Below are positions 16,296 to 23,838 of a stretch of 64,000 bases of DNA, piece by piece (the stretch's first letter is position 1; each line of letters opens with the position of its first letter). A model generated the notes under the pieces. It saw only the letters and a list, made by a program, of their open reading frames with translations. It was not told where the DNA came from and searched no databases. The stretch lies in the NCBI RefSeq assembly GCF_008802405.1, contig NZ_VZDO01000002.1, forward strand, positions 337,982-401,981, written 5' to 3'. A program made the position numbers and the translations under genes. Origin of the DNA: Plantimonas leprariae (GTDB lineage: Bacteria > Pseudomonadota > Alphaproteobacteria > Rhizobiales > Rhizobiaceae).

Positions 16296-17029
16296 TGGAA
16301 ACCCTGCAGCTCCACTACGACGACGCCTATCTTCGGGAGGCGGAAGGCACGGTCCTGCGGATCGAGGGCGAGCGCGGCATCGTGCTCAACCGCACGCAGT
16401 TCTTCGCCACCGGCGGCGGTCAGCCCGGCGATACCGGCACGGCGCGAATGCCGGACGGCTCCTCCTTTCGCATCGTCGAGACCGTCTACGCGCCCGGCCG
16501 CGCTGCGGTGCTGTGCCTCGCCGAGGAAGGCGCGCCGCTGCCCGCTCCCGGCGAGACGCTGCGCCTCGAACTCGACTGGGAGCGGCGGCATAAGCTGATG
16601 CGCATGCACACGGCCTGTCACCTTCTGTCCGTCATCTGCCCGTTCCCCGTAACCGGTGCGGCGGTCGGCGAGGAGGAAAGCCGCATCGACTTCGACATCC
16701 CTGATGCGGAAGCCGACAAGGCCGGCATCACCGCGAAGCTGATGGCGCTCGTTCACGCCGACCATCCGGTCTGGACCCGCTGGATCACGGAAGACGAACT
16801 CGACCGCAATCCCGAGCTGGTCAAATCGGCGAACGTCAAGCCGCCGCGCGGCACCGGCTGCATCCGACTGGTCTGCATCGGCGCGGACGCCTCGGTGGAC
16901 GCCCAGCCCTGCGGCGGCACGCATGTCCGGTCGACCGGGGAGATCGGCGAGATCCATGTCGGCAAGATCGAGAAGAAGGGCAAGGTGAACCGCCGCATGC
17001 GTCTTCGCTTCGGCCCCTTGCCGGCTTGA
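16295..17029 (+). CDS. alanyl-tRNA editing protein (AlaX-like)
   Basis: A free-standing trans-editing enzyme of 244 residues that hydrolyses mischarged tRNA-Ala (Ser or Gly). The zinc site is intact: HTACH at about residue 108 and CGGTH at about residue 209. The N-terminal GGGQPGDTG is the other family signature. It lacks the synthetase core of AlaRS. Translationally coupled to cysK. A serine-removing activity beside a serine-consuming pathway is a plausible link, but that is inference. Confidence 0.88.
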   Translation: METLQLHYDDAYLREAEGTVLRIEGERGIVLNRTQFFATGGGQPGDTGTARMPDGSSFRIVETVYAPGRAAVLCLAEEGAPLPAPGETLRLELDWERRHKLMRMHTACHLLSVICPFPVTGAAVGEEESRIDFDIPDAEADKAGITAKLMALVHADHPVWTRWITEDELDRNPELVKSANVKPPRGTGCIRLVCIGADASVDAQPCGGTHVRSTGEIGEIHVGKIEKKGKVNRRMRLRFGPLPA

Positions 17030-17055
17030 CCCGCATCCTGCATCGGGGACGCATC

Positions 17056-17925
17056 ATGGAAGCCAATCCGCATCTCATCACCGCGAAGGAACTGGCCGAC
17101 CGGCTCGGCTCGCCGGACCTCCCGATCGTCGATGCGTCCTGGCACCTGCCGGCGCAGGGGCGCGACGCGAAGGCCGAGTTCGCGGCGGCGCACGTGCCGG
17201 GCGCAGTGTTCTTCGATCACGACGCGGTGGTCGATCCCGGCTCGACGCTCCCGCATGCCCTCCCCTCGCCGGAGGGTTTCGCGGCGGCAGCCGGAGCCCT
17301 CGGCGTCGCCGAGACCGACAAGATCGTCGTCTACGACGGGCTTGGTCTCTTCTCCGCGCCGCGGGCGTGGTGGCTGTTCCGGACCTTCGGCGCACGCAGG
17401 GTGCGGCTGCTCGACGGCGGCTTCCCGGCCTGGAGGGCCGCAGGACTGCCGACGGAGAGCGGCTCCGCGCATCCATTGCCGAAGACCTTCCACCCGACGT
17501 TCGACGCGGATGCCGTCGTGACCCTCGCGGAGATGCGGCAGCATGTCGAAACGGGCGACGTCGCGGTCGCCGACGCCCGGTCGGCCGAACGGTTCGAGGG
17601 CAGCGCGCCGGAACCGCGCGCCGGCGTTCGCTCCGGGCACATACCGGGCGCGCGATCCCTGCCCTTCACCGTTCTCGGCCGGGAGGGCAGGCTGAAGACA
17701 CCCGCGGAGCTTCGCGCGGAGTTCGAGCGGGCCGGCATCGACCCGGCTGCGCCGGTGGTGACGAGCTGCGGCTCGGGGATCACGGCGGCCGTCATCAATT
17801 TCGCGCTGGCCTCGCTCGGCAACACGGAGGCTCGGCTCTACGACGGCTCGTGGACGGAATGGGGCTCGGCCGCCGACACGCCGGTCGAGACCGGCGGCGC
17901 GCGACAGGTCGCGGCGAAGCCGTGA
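17056..17925 (+). CDS. sseA: 3-mercaptopyruvate sulfurtransferase
   Basis: A two-domain rhodanese of 289 residues that moves sulfur from 3-mercaptopyruvate to cyanide or other acceptors. Domain 1 holds KIVVYDGLGLFSAPRAWW. Domain 2 ends with the active loop VTSCGSGITAA, where the CG[S/T]G[V/I]T form points to mercaptopyruvate rather than thiosulfate. It follows the editing gene with a 26-base gap and GTGA-overlaps the GNAT gene. Cytosolic, no signal peptide. Confidence 0.9.
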   Translation: MEANPHLITAKELADRLGSPDLPIVDASWHLPAQGRDAKAEFAAAHVPGAVFFDHDAVVDPGSTLPHALPSPEGFAAAAGALGVAETDKIVVYDGLGLFSAPRAWWLFRTFGARRVRLLDGGFPAWRAAGLPTESGSAHPLPKTFHPTFDADAVVTLAEMRQHVETGDVAVADARSAERFEGSAPEPRAGVRSGHIPGARSLPFTVLGREGRLKTPAELRAEFERAGIDPAAPVVTSCGSGITAAVINFALASLGNTEARLYDGSWTEWGSAADTPVETGGARQVAAKP

Positions 17926-18443
17926 CGCGGCTCATCGAAGCGACGGTCTCGCAACTGGAGTTGCGCAAGCATCCGGAGCGCGTTTCGCCCCCAGCAATTC
18001 CCGAGCGCCTCCACCTCCACCGGCTGCCGAACATTCCGCTCGACGATTATCGGAAACTCTATCTTGCGGTCGGCAAGCCGCATCACTGGACCTCGCGGCT
18101 CGTGCCGGACGCGGCGCTGGCGTCGGAGATCCATTCGTCCGACATCACGGTGTTCGTGCTGGAAGCCGACGGTTCGGCGGCCGGCTGGTTCGAGCTCGAA
18201 ACCGGCCGTCGGCACGGTCGGACGCGGATCGTGCATTTCGGCATCATGCCGCGCTTCCGCGGCCGCCATCTGGCCCGCTACCTCCTCTCGGAGGCGATCG
18301 TCGCCGCGTTCGACACCGGCGCGTCGATCGTGACGCTGGAAACGAACACGCTCGATCACCCGGCGGCACTGCCGCTCTACCTCGGCGCTGGCTTCGTCTG
18401 CGTCGAAAAGCGCCTCGTCGTGACACCGGCGATCGATGGCTGA
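17922..18443 (+). CDS. GNAT-family N-acetyltransferase
   Basis: GTG at 17922 overlaps the sseA stop and gives 173 residues. The acetyl-CoA region is visible as HFGIMPRFRGRHLARYLLSE (beta4 and the R-x-x-G-x-[G/A]-like loop), followed by VTLETNTLDHPAALPLY and YLGAGF, the usual end of motif A/B. Acceptor unknown. Coupled to its neighbours, so probably a member of the same sulfur operon. Confidence 0.82.
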   Translation: MTRLIEATVSQLELRKHPERVSPPAIPERLHLHRLPNIPLDDYRKLYLAVGKPHHWTSRLVPDAALASEIHSSDITVFVLEADGSAAGWFELETGRRHGRTRIVHFGIMPRFRGRHLARYLLSEAIVAAFDTGASIVTLETNTLDHPAALPLYLGAGFVCVEKRLVVTPAIDG

Positions 18444-19449
18444 GCGGCGGAAAGGCAGACGAGGCGGGACGGTCCTGAAGATCGTCGCCGCGCTGGCGCT
18501 GTTGCTGGTTCTGGCACTCGGTGCGGTCTGGCTGCTCGGACCACGCGAGCCCGTGGATTTGACCCTGCGTTTCGATCCGGCCGCCCTCGGCGGCGACCTG
18601 GATGCCTATCTCGCCCGGGCGGAAGCGGACGTTCCGAACCTCCGGCCGGAAGCCGCCAAGGAAATCCGCTGGGCCTATCCGGCGAGCCGAGCCCGCACGC
18701 CGATCGCGCTGGTCTACATTCATGGCTTCTCCGCGTCGAAGGACGAGTTGCGTCCCCTGCCCGACCTCGTCGCGCAGCGGCTCGGCGCGAACCTGTTCCT
18801 CACCCGCTTGTCCGGGCATGGACGCAACGGCGCGGCGATGGCGGAAGCGAGCGTCAACGACTGGTGGAACGATCTGGCGGAAGCGCTGGCGATCGGACGC
18901 CGGCTCGGCGAGCGGGTCGTGGTCATCGGTAACTCGACAGGCGGCACGCTGGCGGTGCTCGGCGCAAGCGACCCGGAACTGATGCGCGATGTCGCCGGCC
19001 TCGTGCTGCTTTCGCCGAATTTCGGGCCGAAGGACCGACGCAGCTTCGTGCTCGACCTGCCGTTCGCGCGCGAGTTCGGGCCGAGGCTCTTCGGCCCCGA
19101 ATGGGGGGCGACGAGCGGCGACCCCCGCATCGCGGCGGTCTGGACGGAACGCTATCCGACGGTCGCGCTCCTAACGATGGGCGCGCTCGTCCGGGCGGCG
19201 CGAACCAGCGACATCGGCCGGATCGCCCTCCCCGCGCTGTTCCTGTTCAATCCGAACGACAAGGTCGTCGATCCAGCGAAGACCCGTGCGCTCATCGACC
19301 GATGGCCGGCGCGGAAGGACGTGGTCGAAGTGCCGGATACGACGGACCCGAACGGCCATATCCTCGCCGGAGACCTCGTCTCGCCCGGCACCACGGAAGC
19401 GCTGGCGAACCGCATCGCCGAATGGGTTCAGGCGCTGCCGAAATCCTGA
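18436..19449 (+). CDS. membrane-anchored alpha/beta hydrolase
   Basis: It encodes 337 residues. A basic start and one membrane helix (IVAALALLLVLALGAVWLLG, about 15-34) anchor it, with the catalytic domain outside. The fold motifs are VYIHGFSASKDE (oxyanion strand), VVIGNSTGGTLA (nucleophile serine), FNPNDKVV (acid) and NGHIL (histidine). It overlaps the GNAT stop and ends 3 bases before the converging ilvA. Ester or thioester substrate unknown. Confidence 0.82.
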   Translation: MAERRKGRRGGTVLKIVAALALLLVLALGAVWLLGPREPVDLTLRFDPAALGGDLDAYLARAEADVPNLRPEAAKEIRWAYPASRARTPIALVYIHGFSASKDELRPLPDLVAQRLGANLFLTRLSGHGRNGAAMAEASVNDWWNDLAEALAIGRRLGERVVVIGNSTGGTLAVLGASDPELMRDVAGLVLLSPNFGPKDRRSFVLDLPFAREFGPRLFGPEWGATSGDPRIAAVWTERYPTVALLTMGALVRAARTSDIGRIALPALFLFNPNDKVVDPAKTRALIDRWPARKDVVEVPDTTDPNGHILAGDLVSPGTTEALANRIAEWVQALPKS

Positions 19450-19452
19450 ACG

Positions 19453-20712
19453 TCAGATCAGGAGGTCCGCCATGATGCGGTTCTCGGTGATGTCCTGATA
19501 GGCCGTGCCGCTTTCTTCCAGGCGGCGGAAGATCGTCTCGAAGTTCGCCGGGTTCTTCGTCTCGATGCCGATCAGGATCGAGCCGAAGTCGCGCGCCGAC
19601 TTCTTCAGGTATTCGAAGCGCGAGATGTCGTCGTCGGGTCCGAGCAGGCCTAGGAAGTCGCGCAGCGCGCCGGGCCGCTGCGCGAGCCGCAGGATGAGAT
19701 ACTTCTTCAAGCCGTCGAAGCGCAGCGCTCGTTCCTTGACGTCCGGCAGGCGCTCGAAGTCGAAGTTGGAACCGGAGACGACCAGCACCGCCGTCCGGCC
19801 TTCCACGAGCGGCCGCAGATCGTGCAGCGCGTCGATGGCGAGCGCGCCGGCGGGCTCCAGCACGATGCCCTCGATGTTCAGCATTTCCAGCATCGTGCCG
19901 CAGAGCCGGCCTTCCGGCGACAGGACGACATCGGCTGGCGCCGCGCGCCGCAGCGTCTCGAACGGGATCGCGCCGATCTCGGCCACGGCCGCGCCGTCCA
20001 CGAAGCCTTCGAGCTGCTCCAGCCGCACGACCCGCCCCTGCTCAAGGCTGGTTCGCAGACTCGGCGCGCCGGCCGGCTCGGCAAAACGGATCGTCGGACG
20101 CGGACCGGCGAGATCCGAGACGTAGCGCGTGATGCCCGAAGCGAGCCCGCCGCCCCCGACCGGCAGGACGAGGAGATCGGCCGCCTCGTCGCCGAGCTGC
20201 GCGACGATCTCGCGGGCGACCGTCGCCTGACCCTCGATGATGTCCTCGTGATCGAAAGGCGGCACCAGCTCGGCGCCGGACGACGCTGCATAGGCCTTGG
20301 CCGCCGCGTAGCAGTCGTCGAAATAGTCGCCGACCAGTTCGACCTCGATGGCGTCGCCGCCGAACATCTGCGTCTTCTGGATCTTCTGCTGCGGCGTCGT
20401 CACCGGCATGAAGACGCGGCCCTTCAGCCCGAAGAAGCGGCAGGCGAAGGCGAAGCCCTGCGCATGGTTGCCGGCGGAGGCGCAGCAGAAGCGCCCGGCG
20501 CCCGCGCCTTCCGCGATGCGCTTGCGCATGAAGTTGAACGCACCGCGGATCTTGTAGGAGCGAACCGGCGTCAGGTCCTCGCGCTTCAGGAAGATGCGCG
20601 CGCCGTACTTCGCCGAAAGGTGCTCGTTCAGTTGCAGTGGCGTCGGCGGGAACAGGTCGCGAAGCGACCGTTCGGCGTCGGCCACGCGGGATTGGAATGA
20701 GGCTTCGGTCAT
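19453..20712 (-). CDS. ilvA: threonine ammonia-lyase (threonine dehydratase)
   Basis: It deaminates threonine to 2-oxobutanoate for isoleucine synthesis, using PLP. ATG 20712 gives 419 residues. The PLP lysine is in VRSYKIRGAFN, the phosphate loop in LPVGGGGLASG, and the serine-rich cap in CASAGNHAQG. The C-terminal about 90 residues are a single ACT-like domain (LRLAQRPGALRDFLGLLG), so this is the short biosynthetic or one-regulatory-domain form rather than the two-ACT enterobacterial IlvA. Confidence 0.88.
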   Translation of the reverse strand: MTEASFQSRVADAERSLRDLFPPTPLQLNEHLSAKYGARIFLKREDLTPVRSYKIRGAFNFMRKRIAEGAGAGRFCCASAGNHAQGFAFACRFFGLKGRVFMPVTTPQQKIQKTQMFGGDAIEVELVGDYFDDCYAAAKAYAASSGAELVPPFDHEDIIEGQATVAREIVAQLGDEAADLLVLPVGGGGLASGITRYVSDLAGPRPTIRFAEPAGAPSLRTSLEQGRVVRLEQLEGFVDGAAVAEIGAIPFETLRRAAPADVVLSPEGRLCGTMLEMLNIEGIVLEPAGALAIDALHDLRPLVEGRTAVLVVSGSNFDFERLPDVKERALRFDGLKKYLILRLAQRPGALRDFLGLLGPDDDISRFEYLKKSARDFGSILIGIETKNPANFETIFRRLEESGTAYQDITENRIMADLLI

Positions 20713-20811
20713 GCGCTTGCCGCTAACGGGAGGGCCGGCCTTTGTCCACTCCGGAGACGCCCTTCCGATACTTGCCATCCCGGCATCGGCCCATCTACTG
20801 AAAGCCGCGGA

Positions 20812-20893
20812 GCGGACGTGGCGGAACTGGTATACGCAGCGGACTTAAAATCCGTCGCCTTCGGGATTGCGGGTTCGATTCCCGCCGTCCGCA
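20812..20893 (+). tRNA. tRNA-Leu (anticodon TAA)
   Basis: The 82-nt class II tRNA has acceptor GCGGACG/CGTCCGC, anticodon loop CTTAAAA in stem GCGGA/TCCGT, a short variable arm (CGCCTTCGGG) and T-loop GTTCGATTC. CCA is not encoded. Confidence 0.95.
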
Positions 20894-21055
20894 CCGCCGT
20901 CCCGACGACCGGGGTGGTGCCGCGACCTTTCGTCTCCACTTAACGATTTATTTCCTTTCCTGCGCACCCATTAGTTGGAACGCCTCCCGACCTGCGGTAC
21001 AAGAGGGCGTAGCCCATGTCCTGCTGCGTTCACTCGAGCCGTTGAGGAGACGGCA

Positions 21056-21256
21056 ATGACGAACAGCACTTTTGATAGCAACCTTTGGTTGATCGGACTG
21101 GAGGCTCCCGTGCTCGACATGAGCGGCGGCGATGCCGCGCAGGCGCTTCTCGACCGGCTCAAATCGCAGAACACCGCGCTCGATCGGTTGCGTTTCGAGC
21201 TCGCCGTCGAAGACCGGTTCCAACTCGACGACGCCCGCATCGTCGAAAGCTTCTGA
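21056..21256 (+). CDS. small hypothetical protein
   Basis: ATG 21056 follows GAGGAGA and encodes 66 acidic residues (MTNSTFDSNLWLIGLEAPVL start). It has a central helix of leucines and glutamates and no known motif. Isolated between tRNA-Leu and converging wrbA. Confidence 0.6.
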   Translation: MTNSTFDSNLWLIGLEAPVLDMSGGDAAQALLDRLKSQNTALDRLRFELAVEDRFQLDDARIVESF

Positions 21257-21306
21257 GCGTCGAGGGCCGCTCGCCGCGGCGCCCCGCATCGCATGCGCGT
21301 CCCTGA

Positions 21307-21909
21307 TCAGCCGAAGAGCTTCGCGGCCGTCTCGGCCACCAGCCGTCCCTGAAAACGCGCGCCGTCGAGCTCGATCTGGCTCGGCTGGCGCGAACCGTCA
21401 CCGCTGGCGATGGTCGTCGCACCGTAGGGCGAGCCGCCGACGACCTGGGAATTGTCCATCTGCCCCTGGAAGGAATACGGCAGGCCGACGAGGATCAGGC
21501 CGTGATGCAGCAGCGTCTTGTGGATGGAGAACAGCGTCGCCTCGTTGCCGCCATGCTGGGTCGCCGTCGACGACATCGCCGCGCCGACCTTGCCGATCAG
21601 CTTGCCCTGGAACCAGAGCCCGCCCGTGCGATCCCAGAACGACGCCATCTGCGAGGACATGTTGCCGTAGCGGGTGGGGCTGGCGACGATGATGCCGTCG
21701 TAGTTGGCCAGATCGTCGGGCTGGGCCTCGGTGTGGGTGGTGTCGACTTGGAAATGCGCGGCTTCCGCCACTTCCTTCGGCGCGGTCTCGGGCACGCGCT
21801 TCACGTCCACCGTCGCGCCGGCGGCCTCGGCCCCCTCGGCCGCGGCCTGCGCCATCTGCCGCGTATGGCCATAGCTCGAATAGTAGAGAACCAGAACCTT
21901 CGCCATCGC
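21307..21909 (-). CDS. wrbA: NAD(P)H:quinone oxidoreductase, WrbA type
   Basis: It reduces quinones with NAD(P)H through FMN, limiting one-electron redox stress. ATG 21909 follows GGAAGGGTC and gives the standard 200 residues. The flavodoxin FMN loop is [24 protein letters not shown] and [12 protein letters not shown] are WrbA-specific FMN contacts. Soluble and tetrameric in the family. Confidence 0.93.
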   Translation of the reverse strand, partial: AMAKVLVLYYSSYGHTRQMAQAAAEGAEAAGATVDVKRVPETAPKEVAEAAHFQVDTTHTEAQPDDLANYDGIIVASPTRYGNMSSQMASFWDRTGGLWFQGKLIGKVGAAMSSTATQHGGNEATLFSIHKTLLHHGLILVGLPYSFQGQMDNSQVVGGSPYGATTIASGDGSRQPSQIELDGARFQGRLVAETAAKLFG

Positions 21910-22102
21910 TCGACCCTTCCATGGCGTCGGCGCCTCCCGCCGACTCGCCGGCGACAAGACAGCAAGGCGCCGGGTTTGAAAAGCGTGTCTCCCGCGACGC
22001 ACCGTCCATGGACGGAAGACGACGCGGCGTGGCGGCGGCGGGACTTGCCTTTTCGCGGCCGGCTCCGCCTATTGCGGCGCGCCTTTCGCCCCGGAGGTCC
22101 CG

Positions 22103-22864
22103 ATGACCAGCATGCCCGCACCGACCGCCGCGATGCTCGCGATCGGTGACGAACTCCTGTCCGGCCGCACGAAGGATCGGAACATCGGCCATCTCGCCGA
22201 GGTCTTCACGGTGGCGGGGATCGATCTCAAGGAAGTGCGGATCGTCGGCGACGAGCCGACGCAGATCGCCGACACGCTGAACACGCTGCGCCGGACCTAC
22301 GACTTCGTCGTCACCTCCGGCGGCATCGGGCCGACGCACGACGACATCACGGCGGACGCCGTCGGCGCGGCCTTCGCGCTGCCGGTCTCGGAGCACCCCG
22401 AAGCGCTGCGCCGGCTGGCGGAGAACTACGCCAATCGCGGCCTCGAGTTCACCGAGGCGCGGCGGCGCATGGCCCGAACGCCCGAGGGCGCGAGCCTCGT
22501 CGACAATCCCGTCTCCGTCGCGCCGGGGTTTCGCGTCGACAACGTCTTCGTGCTGGCGGGCGTCCCGTCGGTATTCCAGGCGATGCTCGACAACGTCATG
22601 AAGGAACTGCCGACCGGCGTTCCGATCCTAAGCGCCGCGATCCACTGTCCCTGGCCGGAGGGCGAGATCGGCGGTCCGTTGCGCGACATCCAGAAGCAGC
22701 ATCCCGGCGTCGCAATCGGTTCCTATCCGCGGTCGGAGGACGGCCGGCATTTCACCGAGCTCGTCGCCCGCTCGCGCGACGCCGGTGCGCTGGAAGCGGC
22801 CCGCGCGGCGATCGAGGACATGGTGCGCCGGACGGGCGAGGATCGGGCCGCGCGCGGCGCTTGA
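22103..22864 (+). CDS. CinA N-terminal/MoaB-type molybdopterin-binding domain protein
   Basis: GGAGG precedes ATG 22103. The 253-residue product is the competence/damage-inducible CinA-like domain: AMLAIGDELLSGRTKDRN, then VTSGGIGPTHDD, typical of the MoaB/Mog fold. The C-terminal nicotinamide-nucleotide amidase of full CinA is absent, as in many alphaproteobacteria. Members hydrolyse ADP-ribose or FAD-like pyrophosphates. Exact substrate unproven. Confidence 0.85.
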   Translation: MTSMPAPTAAMLAIGDELLSGRTKDRNIGHLAEVFTVAGIDLKEVRIVGDEPTQIADTLNTLRRTYDFVVTSGGIGPTHDDITADAVGAAFALPVSEHPEALRRLAENYANRGLEFTEARRRMARTPEGASLVDNPVSVAPGFRVDNVFVLAGVPSVFQAMLDNVMKELPTGVPILSAAIHCPWPEGEIGGPLRDIQKQHPGVAIGSYPRSEDGRHFTELVARSRDAGALEAARAAIEDMVRRTGEDRAARGA

Positions 22865-22924
22865 GCTTGCGCTTGGCCGCCCGATCCGTTTAACGGCAGC
22901 GACGGCCGAACGGGAACCCTTGCG

Positions 22925-23419
22925 ATGACTCCTGAGAAATCCTTTCCCGTCTCCTGGGACCAGTTCCACCGCGATGCGCGGGCCCTCGCTTGGCGGCTGG
23001 CCGGCGTCCGGAAGGAATGGCGCGCGATCGTCTGCATCACGCGCGGCGGCCTCGTGCCGGCCGCGATCATCGCCCGCGAGCTCGGCACGCGCCTCATCGA
23101 GACGGTCTGCATCGCCTCGTACCACGAGTACGACGAGCAGGGCGAACTGAAGGTGCTGAAGGACGTGTCCCCGACGCTTCTGGACGACGAGGGCGAAGGC
23201 ATCCTGATCGTCGACGACCTCACCGATACCGGCAAGACGGCGGGTCTCGTGCGCGCCATGTTGCCGAAGGCGCATTTCGCCACGGTCTACGCCAAACCGA
23301 AGGGCCGGCCGCTGGTCGACACGTTCGTGACCGAGGTCAGCCAGGACACCTGGATCTTCTTCCCTTGGGATCTCGGTCTCAGCTTCCAAGCGCCATTGTC
23401 GAAGGATACGGCCGGCTGA
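22925..23419 (+). CDS. gpt: xanthine-guanine phosphoribosyltransferase
   Basis: The 164-residue purine-salvage enzyme converts xanthine or guanine plus PRPP to nucleotide. The PRPP loop is [14 protein letters not shown], preceded by [10 protein letters not shown]. The C-terminal [11 protein letters not shown] is characteristic of XGPRT. Normal length. A terminator hairpin follows at 23473. Confidence 0.92.
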   Translation: MTPEKSFPVSWDQFHRDARALAWRLAGVRKEWRAIVCITRGGLVPAAIIARELGTRLIETVCIASYHEYDEQGELKVLKDVSPTLLDDEGEGILIVDDLTDTGKTAGLVRAMLPKAHFATVYAKPKGRPLVDTFVTEVSQDTWIFFPWDLGLSFQAPLSKDTAG

Positions 23420-23472
23420 ACGGCCGAAAGGCCCGTATCCCGCTTTTCCCCGTCTTTCGGTTCGTCCTCCCC

Positions 23473-23496
23473 AGAAAGCTGCCGCGGCGGCTTTCT
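23473..23496 (+). terminator. hairpin terminator after gpt
   Basis: The arms AGAAAGC and GCTTTCT enclose the self-complementary GCCGCGGC with one T-G pair, making a stem of about 11 bp that ends in TTTCTC. It lies 54 bp after gpt and is the likely transcription stop that insulates the nrdJ regulatory region. Confidence 0.6.
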
Positions 23497-23571
23497 CGGT
23501 GTGCGTGGCCTTGCGCCCGCGGCTATATCGGCCGACGATCCGGACGTCGCCCACTACATCTTGTGGATAAC

Positions 23572-23580
23572 TTTTCAGCA
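23572..23580 (-). promoter_or_regulatory. DnaA box upstream of nrdJ
   Basis: TGTGGATAA on the plus strand is the exact complement of the consensus DnaA box TTATCCACA. It lies about 260 bp before nrdJ. DnaA controls nrd genes in some bacteria. A single box proves nothing about activity here. Confidence 0.5.
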
Positions 23581-23703
23581 ACGGAACCGCGCAAGCTCCG
23601 GATACTTGAGTCCCGACTGTGCGGAACCCGGCGATCGCTCGCATTTTAACCATCAGGCGAATGCCCGAAGACTCCGCTGGACGATGGTAGGCGACTCGCT
23701 TAC

Positions 23704-23750
23704 ACACTATATGTAGTGGTGCGAGACACCGGAAATACTAAATAACGGCT
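23704..23750. promoter_or_regulatory. NrdR box pair upstream of nrdJ
   Basis: ACACTATATGTAGTGG at 23704-23719 matches the NrdR consensus ACACTATATATAGTGT closely. A degenerate second copy, ATACTAAATAACGGCT, sits exactly 31 bp downstream at 23735-23750, the three-turn spacing seen for NrdR box pairs. The pair is about 90 bp before the nrdJ start. NrdR represses ribonucleotide reductase genes when dATP is high. The nrdR gene is not in the window. Confidence 0.8.
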
Positions 23751-23838
23751 GATCGCTTCGATTGACCGACGCCGGAGAGATTCGGCGAAGGACAGGTCGC
23801 ATTCTCCAGCCGACGTTGCGTGGGAAAGGAACGGGGCG

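Noticed and set aside
23420..23838. Cobalamin riboswitch before nrdJ
   Set aside because: I looked for the B12-box (GCCACTG-like) and associated stems and saw none. The leader is better explained by NrdR and DnaA sites.
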